The position numbers and the translations under genes were made by a program. The notes beneath the pieces are model-generated. The model ran no database searches. It was not told where the DNA came from and saw only the letters and a program-made list of their open reading frames with translations. Below are positions 18,650-29,054 of a stretch of 64,000 nucleotides of DNA, piece by piece. Position 1 is the stretch's first letter, and the number at the start of each line of letters is the position of its first letter. Origin of the DNA: Kaustia mangrovi (GTDB lineage: Bacteria; Pseudomonadota; Alphaproteobacteria; Rhizobiales; Im1); assembly GCF_015482775.1 (NCBI RefSeq), contig NZ_CP058214.1, positions 2,532,501-2,596,500 of the forward strand, read 5' to 3'.

Positions 18650-19660
18650 ATGATCCGGTTCCTGCTGATTCGCATCGGCTTCCTCATCCCGACCTTCCTC
18701 GGGGTGACGGTGGTCGCCTTCGGCTTCATCCGCCTTCTGCCCGGCGATCCGGTGCTGCTGCTCGCCGGCGAGCGCTCGATCGACGAGGAGCGCTATCGCG
18801 AGCTCCTCCACCAATACGGTTTCGACCGGCCGATCTGGGACCAGTATCTCACCTATCTGTGGGACCTTCTCCATGGCGATCTCGGCACGTCGATCATCAC
18901 CCGGAAGCCGGTGTTCCAGGAGTTCTTCACCCTGTTTCCGGCGACCCTCGAACTGTCGGTCTGCGCCATCCTCTTCGCCATCGCGCTCGGCGTGCCGGCC
19001 GGCGTGATCGCGGCGGTGCGGCGGCGCACGACCTTCGACCATGCAGTGATGACGACGGCGCTGGTCGGCTATTCCATGCCGATCTTCTGGTGGGGGCTCC
19101 TGCTCATCATCCTGTTCTCCGGCATTCTCGGATGGACGCCCGTATCGGGCCGCATATCGCTCCTCTACTACTTCCCCACGCCGACCGGCTTCATGCTGAT
19201 CGACAGCCTGCTGTCGGGCCAGGACGGTGCCTTCGCCTCCGCGGTCAGCCACCTCGTCCTGCCGTCCATCGTGCTCGGCACCATCCCGCTCGCCGTCATC
19301 GCGCGCCAGACACGCTCGGCCATGCTGGAGGTCCTGGGCGAGGATTATGTGCGCACCGCCCGCGCCAAGGGGCTCGCGCCCTGGCGGGTGGTCGGGCTCC
19401 ATGCGCTCAGGAACGCCATGATCCCGGTCATCACCGTGATCGGCCTGCAGGTCGGCGTGCTGTTCGCCGGCGCGATCCTCACCGAGACGATCTTCTCCTG
19501 GCCGGGCATCGGCAAGTGGATGATCGATTCGATCTTCAGGCGGGACTATCCGGCCGTGCAGGGCGGCCTCCTGCTGATCGCCGCCATCGTCATGCTGGTC
19601 AATCTGCTCGTCGACGTGACCTACGGGCTGATCAACCCGAAGATCCGCTACAGGGATTAG
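18650..19660 (+). CDS. Peptide ABC transporter permease, DppB family
   Basis: A 336-residue inner-membrane permease. The conserved amino-terminal segment MIRFLLIRIGFLIPTFLGVT and the EAA loop (EDYVRTARAKGLAPWRVVGL) that docks on the ATPase are both present. About six membrane helices are visible. It is the second gene of a five-gene importer operon and sits just behind the GC hairpin. The next permease gene starts 4 bp after its stop. Confidence 0.93.
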   Translation: MIRFLLIRIGFLIPTFLGVTVVAFGFIRLLPGDPVLLLAGERSIDEERYRELLHQYGFDRPIWDQYLTYLWDLLHGDLGTSIITRKPVFQEFFTLFPATLELSVCAILFAIALGVPAGVIAAVRRRTTFDHAVMTTALVGYSMPIFWWGLLLIILFSGILGWTPVSGRISLLYYFPTPTGFMLIDSLLSGQDGAFASAVSHLVLPSIVLGTIPLAVIARQTRSAMLEVLGEDYVRTARAKGLAPWRVVGLHALRNAMIPVITVIGLQVGVLFAGAILTETIFSWPGIGKWMIDSIFRRDYPAVQGGLLLIAAIVMLVNLLVDVTYGLINPKIRYRD

Positions 19661-19664
19661 GCGA

Positions 19665-20581
19665 ATGACCGATACGGCACTGGAGAAGGAAGACGGCGCC
19701 CCCGCCGCACGGGGCGGGCGGATCGCGCTTCTCATCGAGTTCTGGAGCTATTTCCGCGAGAACCGCGGCGCCGTCATGGGGCTCGCCTTCTTCGTGTTCA
19801 TCGTCCTGGTCGCGATCCTCGCCGACGTGATCTCGCCGCACGGGCCCACGGTCCAGTACCGCGACGCCCTGCTGAAACCGCCCTTCTGGGAGGAGGGCGG
19901 CGATGTCAGCTTCCTGCTCGGCACCGATGCGGTCGGGCGCGACATCCTCTCCCGCCTCATCCATGGCAGCCGCTATTCGCTGTTCATCGGCTGCGTCGTG
20001 GTCTCCCTGTCGCTGATGGTCGGGGTGGTGATCGGCCTCGTCGCCGGCTTCTTCCGCGGTGGCGTGGACACCGTCATCATGCGCGTGATGGACGTGATCC
20101 TGTCCTTCCCGAGCCTCCTTCTGGCGCTCGTCCTGGTGGCTGTTCTGGGGCCGAGCCTCACCAATGCCATCATCGCCATCGCCATCGTGCAGCAGCCCCA
20201 TTATGTGCGCCTGACGCGGGCGGCCGTGCTGGGCGAACGGCCCAAGGACTATGTCACGGCGGCCCAGGTCGCAGGCGTCCGCCTGCCGCGGCTCATGTTC
20301 GTCACCGTCTTGCCGAACTGCATGGCGCCGCTCATCGTCCAGGCCGCGCTGTCGTTCTCCACCGCGATCCTCGACGCCGCAGCCCTCGGCTTCCTCGGCA
20401 TGGGCGCGCAGCCGCCGACGCCGGAATGGGGCACGATGCTCGCTGAGGCGCGCGAGTTCATCCTCAGGGCCTGGTGGGTCGTCACCTTTCCCGGCCTCGC
20501 GATCCTCGCCACCGTGCTCGCCATCAACCTGATGGGCGACGGCATGCGCGATGCGCTCGATCCCAAGCTGAAGAGGTCGTG

Positions 20582-20582
<1 letters not shown>
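19665..20582 (+). CDS. Peptide ABC transporter permease, DppC family
   Basis: A 305-residue permease partner of the DppB-like protein. The N-terminal OppC_N region (FWSYFRENRGAVMGLAFFVF) and the EAA loop (KDYVTAAQVAGVRLPRLMF) identify it as the DppC type. LGTDAVGRDILSRLIHGSRYS is the usual pre-helix signature. Its stop codon overlaps the ATG of the next gene by one base (TGATG). Confidence 0.93.
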
Positions 20583-22626
<2,044 letters not shown>

Positions 22627-22715
22627 GCAAGGCGTCCTTGACCGGGCCCGGCCCAGGGTCGACAACCGGGTTCGGGTCGGCCGGAGGGATCCGGCGCGAC
22701 GGACGAGGGGGAACG

Positions 22716-24569
22716 ATGCACGATATTGCGCTCAAGATCGCCCTGATCGGCGTGGCGGGCATGGCGGCCCAGTGGCTTGCCTGGCGGCTGCGCCTGCCGG
22801 CCATCGTGCTCCTGCTGGCGGCCGGCTTCATCGCCGGGCCGGCAACGGGCTTCGTCAATCCGGCGGAGGATTTCGGCGACATCTACCGGCCGCTCGTGTC
22901 GCTGGCCGTCGCCATCATCCTGTTCGAGGGCGGGCTGACGCTGAACGTCAAGGAGATCCGCGAGACCTCGACCGCCGTCAGGCGGATCGTCATGATCGGC
23001 GGACCGCTGGTCTGGGTCCTCACCGCGCTGTCGGCGCATTATCTGGGCGCGCTGTCCTGGCCGACGGCAGTGGTGCTCGGGGCGATCCTCGTGGTCACGG
23101 GGCCGACCGTGATCTCGCCGCTCCTGCGCCAGGCCCGGCTCGACGCCAGACCCGCCTCGCTGCTCAAGTGGGAGGCGATCGTCAACGACCCGATCGGCGC
23201 GCTCCTCGCGGTCATCTCCTTCGAGATCATCCTGGTGCTGATCGGCCAGCATCAGGGCGGCAGCCTCGCCTATGTGGTCGTGGCCGCCTTCCTGTTCGCC
23301 GTCATCGGGGGCTATCTCGCGGCCAGGCTCATCCAGTGGGCGTTCATGAACGGGCATGTGCCGGAGTTCCTCAAGGCGCCGCTCCTGCTCGTGGCGATCC
23401 TGCTTGCCTACGCGCTCACCAATCTAGTGCTGGAGGAGGCCGGCCTTCTGACCGTCACCGTCATGGGCATCGTGCTCGGCAATACCCGGATCGCGAGCCT
23501 TGCGGAAATGCAGCGCTTCAAGGAGACCATCACGGTCTTCCTCGTCTCCGGCATCTTCATCCTGCTGACGGCCTCGCTGACCCCGGACGATTTCAGGATG
23601 CTCGACCTGCATGCGGCGCTGTTTGTCGCCTCCGTGCTCTTCGTCGTGCGCCCGCTTGCCATCATGGTCGCCACCGCGGGGTCCGGCGCGACAATGGCGG
23701 AGCGCATCCTGACGAGCTGGATCGCGCCGCGCGGCGTCGTCGCCGTCGCCGTGTCCGGCCTCTTCGGGGCCGCGCTCGCCGATGCGGGCATCGCGGATGC
23801 AAACCGCATGGTCGCCTTCACCTTCGCCGTGGTCGTCGCCACCATCGTCCTGCACGGCTTCACGCTCGGCCCGCTCTCCGCCCTCCTCAAGCTGAAGAGC
23901 ACGGAGAAGCCCGGCCTGCTCATCGTCGGCGGCGCGCGCTGGACCATAGACCTCGCCAGCAAGCTGAAGTCGCTCGAGGTGCCCGTGATGATCGCCGATC
24001 CCAACTGGAACCACATCGCCGAGGCCCGGCTCGCCGACATTCCGGTCTTCTACGGCGATATCCTGTCGGAGGCGGCCCATCACGACATCGACCCGAACCA
24101 GTTCTCCACGCTTGCCGCGGTGACCGACAACGACGCCTACAACGCGCTCGTATGCACCGATTTCGGCCCCGAGCTCGGCCGCGCCCACGTCTTCCAGCTT
24201 GGGCGCGGGGAAGAGAAGCCGGACCGGGCCTCGCTCAACTTCACGCTGGGCGGACGGCCGCTGACGGAAGAGCCGCTGACCTTCCGCGACCTGCGCGACC
24301 GGCACTGGCGGGGCTGGACCTTCCAGGCGACGAAGCTGACGGACACATTCGACTACGACGCCTATCTGGCCAGCCGGCCCGACGAGGTGGTCGTCCTCCT
24401 GTGGGTCAAGCCGTCGGGCACCATCGTCTTCGCATCCGGCGCGACCGGAACGCCGTCCAGCGGCGACCGCATCGTCAGCTTCTCGCCGGAGAAGGACCGG
24501 CGCGGCAGGCAGGAGGACGCTGCACCCGACCGCGAGGCGGCGGCGGACGAGGACCGCACGCCCGGCTGA
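22716..24569 (+). CDS. Cation:proton antiporter (CPA family) with C-terminal regulatory domain
   Basis: A 617-residue membrane protein. The N-terminal ~390 residues form a Na+/H+ exchanger domain with about 12 helices, including the ion-binding WEAIVNDPIGALLAV segment (ND motif). They are followed by a cytoplasmic domain beginning KPGLLIVGGARWTIDLASKL that resembles a TrkA-N/RCK nucleotide-binding fold. The last ~40 residues are acidic and low in complexity. ATG 22716 was chosen because GAGGGG precedes it. The longer frame from 22638 is glycine/arginine-rich. The transported ion (Na+ or K+) is not certain. Confidence 0.88.
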   Translation: MHDIALKIALIGVAGMAAQWLAWRLRLPAIVLLLAAGFIAGPATGFVNPAEDFGDIYRPLVSLAVAIILFEGGLTLNVKEIRETSTAVRRIVMIGGPLVWVLTALSAHYLGALSWPTAVVLGAILVVTGPTVISPLLRQARLDARPASLLKWEAIVNDPIGALLAVISFEIILVLIGQHQGGSLAYVVVAAFLFAVIGGYLAARLIQWAFMNGHVPEFLKAPLLLVAILLAYALTNLVLEEAGLLTVTVMGIVLGNTRIASLAEMQRFKETITVFLVSGIFILLTASLTPDDFRMLDLHAALFVASVLFVVRPLAIMVATAGSGATMAERILTSWIAPRGVVAVAVSGLFGAALADAGIADANRMVAFTFAVVVATIVLHGFTLGPLSALLKLKSTEKPGLLIVGGARWTIDLASKLKSLEVPVMIADPNWNHIAEARLADIPVFYGDILSEAAHHDIDPNQFSTLAAVTDNDAYNALVCTDFGPELGRAHVFQLGRGEEKPDRASLNFTLGGRPLTEEPLTFRDLRDRHWRGWTFQATKLTDTFDYDAYLASRPDEVVVLLWVKPSGTIVFASGATGTPSSGDRIVSFSPEKDRRGRQEDAAPDREAAADEDRTPG

Positions 24570-24603
24570 CGCCGCCCTCCGGGGATGGCGGGGACGCGGC
24601 CGG

Positions 24604-25833
24604 TCACGCCGCACCGGCCCGCCCCCACTCCGGGAACGGGTCCGGCAGATGGCGGAAGGTCTCCGTGTCGATCCCGGCGGAGTCCTCCGGCCCGGCGAGG
24701 CAGGCATCGAGGCCGGCGCGGATCGCGGCCTCGTCCATGCCGGTCCCGATGAAGACGGGCTCCTGGCGGCGGTCGCCCCAGCCCGGCACCCAATGGCTGG
24801 CGAGCATCGCGCGCCATTCGGGATGGTCGGGCCAGCGCTCCTTCGGCACCGCCGCCCACCAGTACCCCATGGCCCCGGTGCGGCAGATGGCGCCGGCGAG
24901 GCTGAACTCGCCGACCCATTCGGGCCGGGTCGCCAGCCAGAAGAGCCCCTTCGCCCGGATCAGCCCCGGCCAGCTCTGCCGCATGAAGTCGGCGAACATC
25001 TCCGGATGGAACGGGCGGCGCGCGCGATAGACGAAGCTCTCGACCCCGTATTCCTCCGTTTCCGGTACATGGTCGGCGAAGCCGTTGAGCTCCTTGAACC
25101 ACAGCGGATGCTCGTGGGCGCGGTCGAAATCGAAGGCGCCGGTGTCGAGGATCTCGCCGGGGTCGACCTTGGCGAAGTCGGTCTCCAGGATGCGGGCATC
25201 CGGGTTGAGGCCCTTGACCACGGCGCGCACCGCCCGGCGCGTCTCCGCGTCCACGTCGGAGACCTTGTTGACGACGACGATATCGGCGAACTCGATCTGG
25301 TCCACCAGCAGGTCGACCAGCGTGCGCTCGTCGCCCTCGCCCGCCGTCTCGCCACGGTCGCTCAGGAAATCCCGGCTGGCGTAGTCCTTCAGCAGATTGG
25401 CCGCATCGACCACCGTCACCATGGTGTCGAGGCGGGCAATGTCCGACAGGGAAACGCCGGCCTCGTCGCGGAAGGCGAAGGTCGCCGCCACGGGGAGCGG
25501 TTCGGCGATGCCCGTCCCCTCGATCAGGAGATAGTCGAACCGGCCCGCCCCGGCGAGGCGGCGCACCTCGCTCAGGAGATCGTCGCGCAGCGTGCAGCAG
25601 ATGCAGCCATTGGTCATCTCCACCAGGGTCTCGTCGGTGCGCGACAGGTCGGCCCCGCCGTCGCGCACGAGATCGGCGTCGATATTGACCTCGCTCATGT
25701 CGTTGACGATGACCGCCACGCGGCGGCCCTCGCGATTGTTGAGAACGTGATTGAGCAGGGTCGTCTTGCCCGCCCCGAGAAAGCCGGACAGGACGGTGAC
25801 CGGAAGGCGATTGTCCGTCAATGTTCGCTCCAT
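24604..25833 (-). CDS. COG0523 GTPase, ZigA/CobW-like metallochaperone
   Basis: A 409-residue G3E-family GTPase thought to deliver zinc to client enzymes under zinc limitation. Walker A is [10 protein letters not shown], the metal-binding CxCC motif is GCICCTL near residue 77, a switch-like segment is [10 protein letters not shown], and the guanine-specificity motif is VNKVSD. The CobW C-terminal domain follows residue ~260 ([15 protein letters not shown]). Its neighbourhood lacks cobalamin and nitrile hydratase genes. A Zur-like box lies 65 bp upstream, so zinc-responsive control is the best reading. It converges on the antiporter gene. Confidence 0.9.
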   Translation of the reverse strand: MERTLTDNRLPVTVLSGFLGAGKTTLLNHVLNNREGRRVAVIVNDMSEVNIDADLVRDGGADLSRTDETLVEMTNGCICCTLRDDLLSEVRRLAGAGRFDYLLIEGTGIAEPLPVAATFAFRDEAGVSLSDIARLDTMVTVVDAANLLKDYASRDFLSDRGETAGEGDERTLVDLLVDQIEFADIVVVNKVSDVDAETRRAVRAVVKGLNPDARILETDFAKVDPGEILDTGAFDFDRAHEHPLWFKELNGFADHVPETEEYGVESFVYRARRPFHPEMFADFMRQSWPGLIRAKGLFWLATRPEWVGEFSLAGAICRTGAMGYWWAAVPKERWPDHPEWRAMLASHWVPGWGDRRQEPVFIGTGMDEAAIRAGLDACLAGPEDSAGIDTETFRHLPDPFPEWGRAGAA

Positions 25834-25897
25834 CGTATCGAGACTGTGCCTGTGCCCGGATGCGCGGCCGGAGTGCCGTCATTTGGACAAATGCAAC

Positions 25898-25910
25898 GTT
25901 ATAACATAAC
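25898..25910 (-). promoter_or_regulatory. Candidate Zur-binding box
   Basis: GTTATAACATAAC is an inverted repeat (GTTAT-N3-ATAAC) that differs at one position from the core of the proteobacterial Zur consensus GTTATANTATAAC. It lies 65 bp upstream of a COG0523 GTPase start, a classical Zur target. Confidence 0.7.
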
Positions 25911-26066
25911 CAATCGATAACGGTCTTCGCCGCTCCTGGCAATCCCCCAGCCATAACAAGCCCTGGCGCGACCGGCAGCCTCGCCCCTGGAGGACGCAGC
26001 CAATGGCCGATCCGCCGGCCGAAACGGCATGCGACAACCGGTGCGACAAAATGTTTTCGTTTTATC

Positions 26067-26086
26067 GATTGCAATATTTTGCAATC
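26067..26086 (+). promoter_or_regulatory. Candidate BigR/SqrR-type operator
   Basis: A perfect 8-bp inverted repeat, GATTGCAA-TATT-TTGCAATC, in an AT-rich block about 75 bp before the first gene of the operon that encodes an ArsR-family repressor. ArsR repressors bind such short AT-rich palindromes over their own promoters, so it is the obvious autoregulatory site. Confidence 0.65.
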
Positions 26087-26160
26087 ATCAGCATGTAATC
26101 GTTCGGCAACGGGGCATCGCCCCTCACGAACCACACACACGACCGAAGGGACCAACGACC

Positions 26161-26367
26161 ATGACCAGGAATGTCGGAGGCATCGACCGGATCGCGAGGA
26201 TCGTCGTCGGTCTCGCACTGCTCTCGCTGATCGTCCTCATGGATGGCGCGGCGCGCTGGTGGGGCCTGATCGGCCTCGTGCCGCTGGCGACCGGGCTCAT
26301 GTCCTACTGCCCGGCCTATTCGATCTTCGGCATCGACACCTGCGCCCGTAAGGGAGGCCGCACATGA
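26161..26367 (+). CDS. DUF2892 family membrane protein
   Basis: A 68-residue protein with two membrane helices and the N-terminal signature MTRNVGGIDRIARIVVGLAL of DUF2892, the domain also fused to rhodanese in YgaP. It ends CPAYSIFGIDTCARK with two cysteines. DUF2892 proteins are typical companions of sulfur-transfer operons, but no biochemical role is fixed. GAAGGGA precedes the ATG. Its stop overlaps the next gene's start (ATGA), and it opens the sulfide-responsive operon. Confidence 0.88.
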   Translation: MTRNVGGIDRIARIVVGLALLSLIVLMDGAARWWGLIGLVPLATGLMSYCPAYSIFGIDTCARKGGRT

Positions 26368-26786
26368 AGCCTGTCGCGATCACCGAGAAGCTGTCGGTCT
26401 CGCCGCAGATATCGCCGTCGGATCTGCCGGATATCGCGGCGGCGGGCTTCACCGGCCTCGTCGCGAACCGCCCGGACGGCGAGGAGGCCGGCCAGCCGGA
26501 CGCCGCCAGCATCGCAGAGGCGGGGCGCAAGGCCGGGCTCGGCTTCACAGTGATCCCCGTGCCCGACCTGACCGAGGAGAAGGTGCGCGCCTTCCAGAAG
26601 GCCGTCGCCGACAACGAGGGCCCGGTCCTGGCCTATTGCCGCACGGGCACGCGCTCGCTGACCCTGTGGGCCATCGGCGAGGTGCTCGACGGGCGCATGA
26701 AAAGCCAGGAGGTCGCCGCATTTGCCGCCGCCCGCGGCTTCGACCTCTCCGGCGCGGTGAAATGGCTCGCCGCGCACGGCCATTGA
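26364..26786 (+). CDS. TIGR01244/DUF442 family sulfur transferase (Blh N-terminal type)
   Basis: A 140-residue protein-tyrosine-phosphatase-fold enzyme of the DUF442 family. The CRTGTRS loop (CX5R) sits in AYCRTGTRSLTLWA, and the start PVAITEKLSVSPQISPSDLP is typical. In plant-associated bacteria this domain is fused to an ETHE1-like dioxygenase in the bifunctional protein Blh, which takes part in sulfide detoxification. Here the two parts are separate genes in the same operon. The active cysteine is inferred to carry sulfur during persulfide transfer. Confidence 0.88.
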   Translation: MKPVAITEKLSVSPQISPSDLPDIAAAGFTGLVANRPDGEEAGQPDAASIAEAGRKAGLGFTVIPVPDLTEEKVRAFQKAVADNEGPVLAYCRTGTRSLTLWAIGEVLDGRMKSQEVAAFAAARGFDLSGAVKWLAAHGH

Positions 26787-26811
26787 GCGGCGGCCGGCGG
26801 AGGATCCGGAG

Positions 26812-27156
26812 ATGACCGACCAGCTGTCCTGCGAGGCCGTCGAGATGAAGGCCAATGTCGGGGAGGCCTCGGCCTTCCTGAAGAAGCTGTCCAACCCGGA
26901 CCGGCTCCTGATCTGCTGTGCGCTCGTCGACGGCGAGCGTTCGGTGCGCGAGTTGGAGGACCTTCTGGGTATCCGCCAGCCCGGCCTGTCGCAGCAGCTC
27001 GCCGCCCTCAGGAAGGCGCAGCTCATCGTCGGGCGCAAGGACGGCAAGCAGGTCTTCTACCGCCATGCCGATCCGCGTGTCCGCATCTTCATAGCCACCA
27101 TGCACGACCTTTTCTGCGAACGAGCGTCCGACAAGAAAACAGCACACGCATCATGA
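26812..27156 (+). CDS. bigR: ArsR family sulfide/persulfide-sensing repressor, BigR/SqrR type
   Basis: A 114-residue winged-helix repressor. BigR and SqrR sense reactive sulfur species by forming a disulfide or polysulfide bridge between two cysteines 66 residues apart. Here C36 (LLICCALVDG) and C102 (MHDLFCE) have exactly that spacing. C35 is an extra neighbour. The recognition helix region is GIRQPGLSQQLAALRKAQLI. It is the third gene of the operon, with a 4-bp overlap into the next gene, and probably represses the whole unit through the palindrome at 26067-26086. Confidence 0.92.
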   Translation: MTDQLSCEAVEMKANVGEASAFLKKLSNPDRLLICCALVDGERSVRELEDLLGIRQPGLSQQLAALRKAQLIVGRKDGKQVFYRHADPRVRIFIATMHDLFCERASDKKTAHAS

Positions 27157-27581
27157 CCGAATTCACCCCGTTCCTCTCGCTTCTCGGCGGCGCGCTGATC
27201 GGCCTGTCCGCCGTGCTGCTCATGGCGGTTCACGGCCGCATCGCCGGCATGACCGGCATCCTGGCCGCCCTCCTGCCCCCGCCCGCGCGCGACTGGGGCT
27301 GGCGCGCGGCCTTCCTCGCCGGCGCGGTTGCCGCCCCCGCCGCCATGATCGCGTTCGGCGGCGCGACCATCCCGTTCGACAGCCCCGTCCCGACCCCCTG
27401 GCTGATCGCCGGCGGGCTGATCGTCGGCATCGGCGTCACCTATGGCTCCGGCTGCACGTCGGGCCATGGCGTCTGCGGCATGGCGCGGCTGTCGCCGCGC
27501 TCCATCGCGGCCACGGCGACCTTCATGGTCACCACCGCGCTCACCGTCTTCGTCGTCCGCCACGTGATCGGAGGTTTATGA
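27153..27581 (+). CDS. YeeE/YedE family sulfur transporter half (first)
   Basis: A 142-residue membrane protein of the sulfur-transport (DUF395, YeeE/YedE) family with four helices and the conserved GVTYGSGCTSGHGVCGMARLSP loop. Its cysteines are thought to relay thiosulfate- or persulfide-sulfur across the membrane. The family is often encoded as two short halves that assemble together, as here with the following gene. It overlaps bigR by 4 bp and the second half by 4 bp. Confidence 0.9.
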   Translation: MTEFTPFLSLLGGALIGLSAVLLMAVHGRIAGMTGILAALLPPPARDWGWRAAFLAGAVAAPAAMIAFGGATIPFDSPVPTPWLIAGGLIVGIGVTYGSGCTSGHGVCGMARLSPRSIAATATFMVTTALTVFVVRHVIGGL

Positions 27582-28024
27582 TGGCCCGCATCGTGTCCGC
27601 ATTGCTCATCGGCCTCATCTTCGGCGCGGGCATCGCGCTGTCGGGCATGGCCAACCCGGCCAAGATCCTCAACTTCTTCGATTTCGCCGGCGCCTGGGAC
27701 CCCTCGCTCGCCTTCGTGATGGCCGGCGCGCTGGCGGTGACCGCGCCCGGCTATGCCCTCATCCTGAAGCGCCGCGCGCCGGCGCTCGATACGGGCTTCC
27801 ACCTGCCCTCCGGCAAGGGGATCGACCTGCCGCTGATCGCCGGCTCGGCGGTCTTCGGCATCGGCTGGGGCATTTCCGGCTTCTGCCCCGGCGGCGCCAT
27901 TCCCGCCCTCGGCCTCATGGAGACCGACGCGGTCGTCTTCGTCGCCGCCATGGTCGCCGGCATTCTCGTTGCCCGCTACCTGCGCAACGCCACCAGGGCC
28001 CGCACCGCGACCGGTGCGGCATGA
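27578..28024 (+). CDS. YeeE/YedE family sulfur transporter half (second)
   Basis: A 148-residue partner of the preceding half, with four helices and the matching loops FGAGIALSGMANPAKILNF and GWGISGFCPGGAIPALGL, in which the cysteine is the conserved sulfur-relay residue. ATG 27578 is directly followed by a second ATG at 27581, and either may start translation. The dioxygenase gene begins 25 bp after its stop. Confidence 0.9.
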   Translation: MMARIVSALLIGLIFGAGIALSGMANPAKILNFFDFAGAWDPSLAFVMAGALAVTAPGYALILKRRAPALDTGFHLPSGKGIDLPLIAGSAVFGIGWGISGFCPGGAIPALGLMETDAVVFVAAMVAGILVARYLRNATRARTATGAA

Positions 28025-28049
28025 CACCATCGAACCCAGGGAGATCGCC

Positions 28050-28946
28050 ATGCCCGTTTCGCTTCCCTTCACGCCCGATCTGTCGGTGAAGCCCGAGGTC
28101 GTCGCCTTCTTCGACGAGCCCACCAACACGATCAGCTACATCGTCAGGGACCCGGCCTCCACCTCCTGCGCCGTCGTCGATTCGGTGATGGACATCGACT
28201 ACGCCGCCGGGCGCATCACCTATGACGGCGCCGACAGGATCATCGCCCATATCCGGGAAAAGGGCTGGACGCTGGAGTGGCTCATCGAGACCCATGTCCA
28301 TGCCGACCACCTCTCCGCGGCGCCCTATATCCAGTCCAAGCTCGGCGGCAAGCTCGGGATCGGCGAGAACATCGTCGTCGTCCAGGACACCTTCGGCAAG
28401 GTGTTCAACGAGGGCACCGAGTTCGAGCGCGACGGCAGCCAGTTCGACCGGCTGTTCAGGGATGGCGACAGCTACGCGATCGGCACGATGACGGCCCATG
28501 TCATGCATACGCCCGGCCACACGCCGGCCTGCATGACCCATGTCATCGGCGACGCCGCCTTTGTCGGCGACACGCTCTTCATGCCCGACGGAGGCACCGC
28601 GCGCGCCGACTTCCCCGGCGGCGACGCGCGCACCCTCTATCGCTCCATCCAGCGCATCCTCGCCCTGCCGGACGAGATGCGGCTCTTCATGTGCCACGAT
28701 TACGGCCCGAACGACCGCAACATCGAATGGGAGACGACGGTCGGCGAGGAGAAGCGCAACAACATCCATGTCGGCCACGGCGCGAGCGAGGACGAGTTCG
28801 TGAAGATGCGCGAGGCGCGCGACGCGACGCTCTCCATGCCGCGCCTGATCCTGCCGTCGCTCCAGGTGAACATGCGCGCCGGCCGGCTGCCTCCCGCCGA
28901 CAAGGACGGCAAGGTGTTCCTGAAGGTGCCCGTCAACACGCTCTGA
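28050..28946 (+). CDS. ETHE1-like persulfide dioxygenase (MBL fold)
   Basis: A 298-residue metallo-beta-lactamase-fold enzyme of the ETHE1/Blh type, which oxidises glutathione persulfide to sulfite. The metal-binding motif is ETHVHADHL (H82, H84, D86, H87), with further ligands in TPGHTPACMTH and FVGDTLFMPDGG. The substrate-site region FMCHDYGPNDRNIEWETT is present. GGGAGATCGCC precedes ATG 28050. Together with the DUF442 protein it reconstitutes the two domains of Blh. It is followed by a strong hairpin and a SulP transporter gene. Confidence 0.92.
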   Translation: MPVSLPFTPDLSVKPEVVAFFDEPTNTISYIVRDPASTSCAVVDSVMDIDYAAGRITYDGADRIIAHIREKGWTLEWLIETHVHADHLSAAPYIQSKLGGKLGIGENIVVVQDTFGKVFNEGTEFERDGSQFDRLFRDGDSYAIGTMTAHVMHTPGHTPACMTHVIGDAAFVGDTLFMPDGGTARADFPGGDARTLYRSIQRILALPDEMRLFMCHDYGPNDRNIEWETTVGEEKRNNIHVGHGASEDEFVKMREARDATLSMPRLILPSLQVNMRAGRLPPADKDGKVFLKVPVNTL

Positions 28947-28979
28947 CGGACGCCGGCCGCACGGGCCGGACTTCCCCTT

Positions 28980-29015
28980 CCCCCGCATCCGGACGGCGGC
29001 GACCGGATGCGGGGG
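28980..29015 (+). repeat. Intercistronic GC hairpin between dioxygenase and SulP genes
   Basis: A perfect 13-bp inverted repeat (arms 28980-28992 and 29003-29015) around a 10-base loop, with no T-run. It may protect the upstream mRNA or attenuate read-through into sulP. Nothing else is seen in this 108-bp gap. Confidence 0.75.
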
Positions 29016-29054
29016 CACTGCCAACCGGAGCCGCGCAGGACAGGCATTTCCTCC

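Larger units (their letters stand above)
25834..26160 (+). other. Divergent regulatory region between the metallochaperone gene and the sulfide operon
   Basis: This 327-bp gap has no credible gene. Two regulatory palindromes stand out: a Zur-like box at 25898-25910 facing the metallochaperone gene, and a perfect inverted repeat at 26067-26086 facing the DUF2892-bigR operon. AT content rises sharply around both (25890-25925 and 26045-26100), against a GC-rich middle. Confidence 0.7.
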
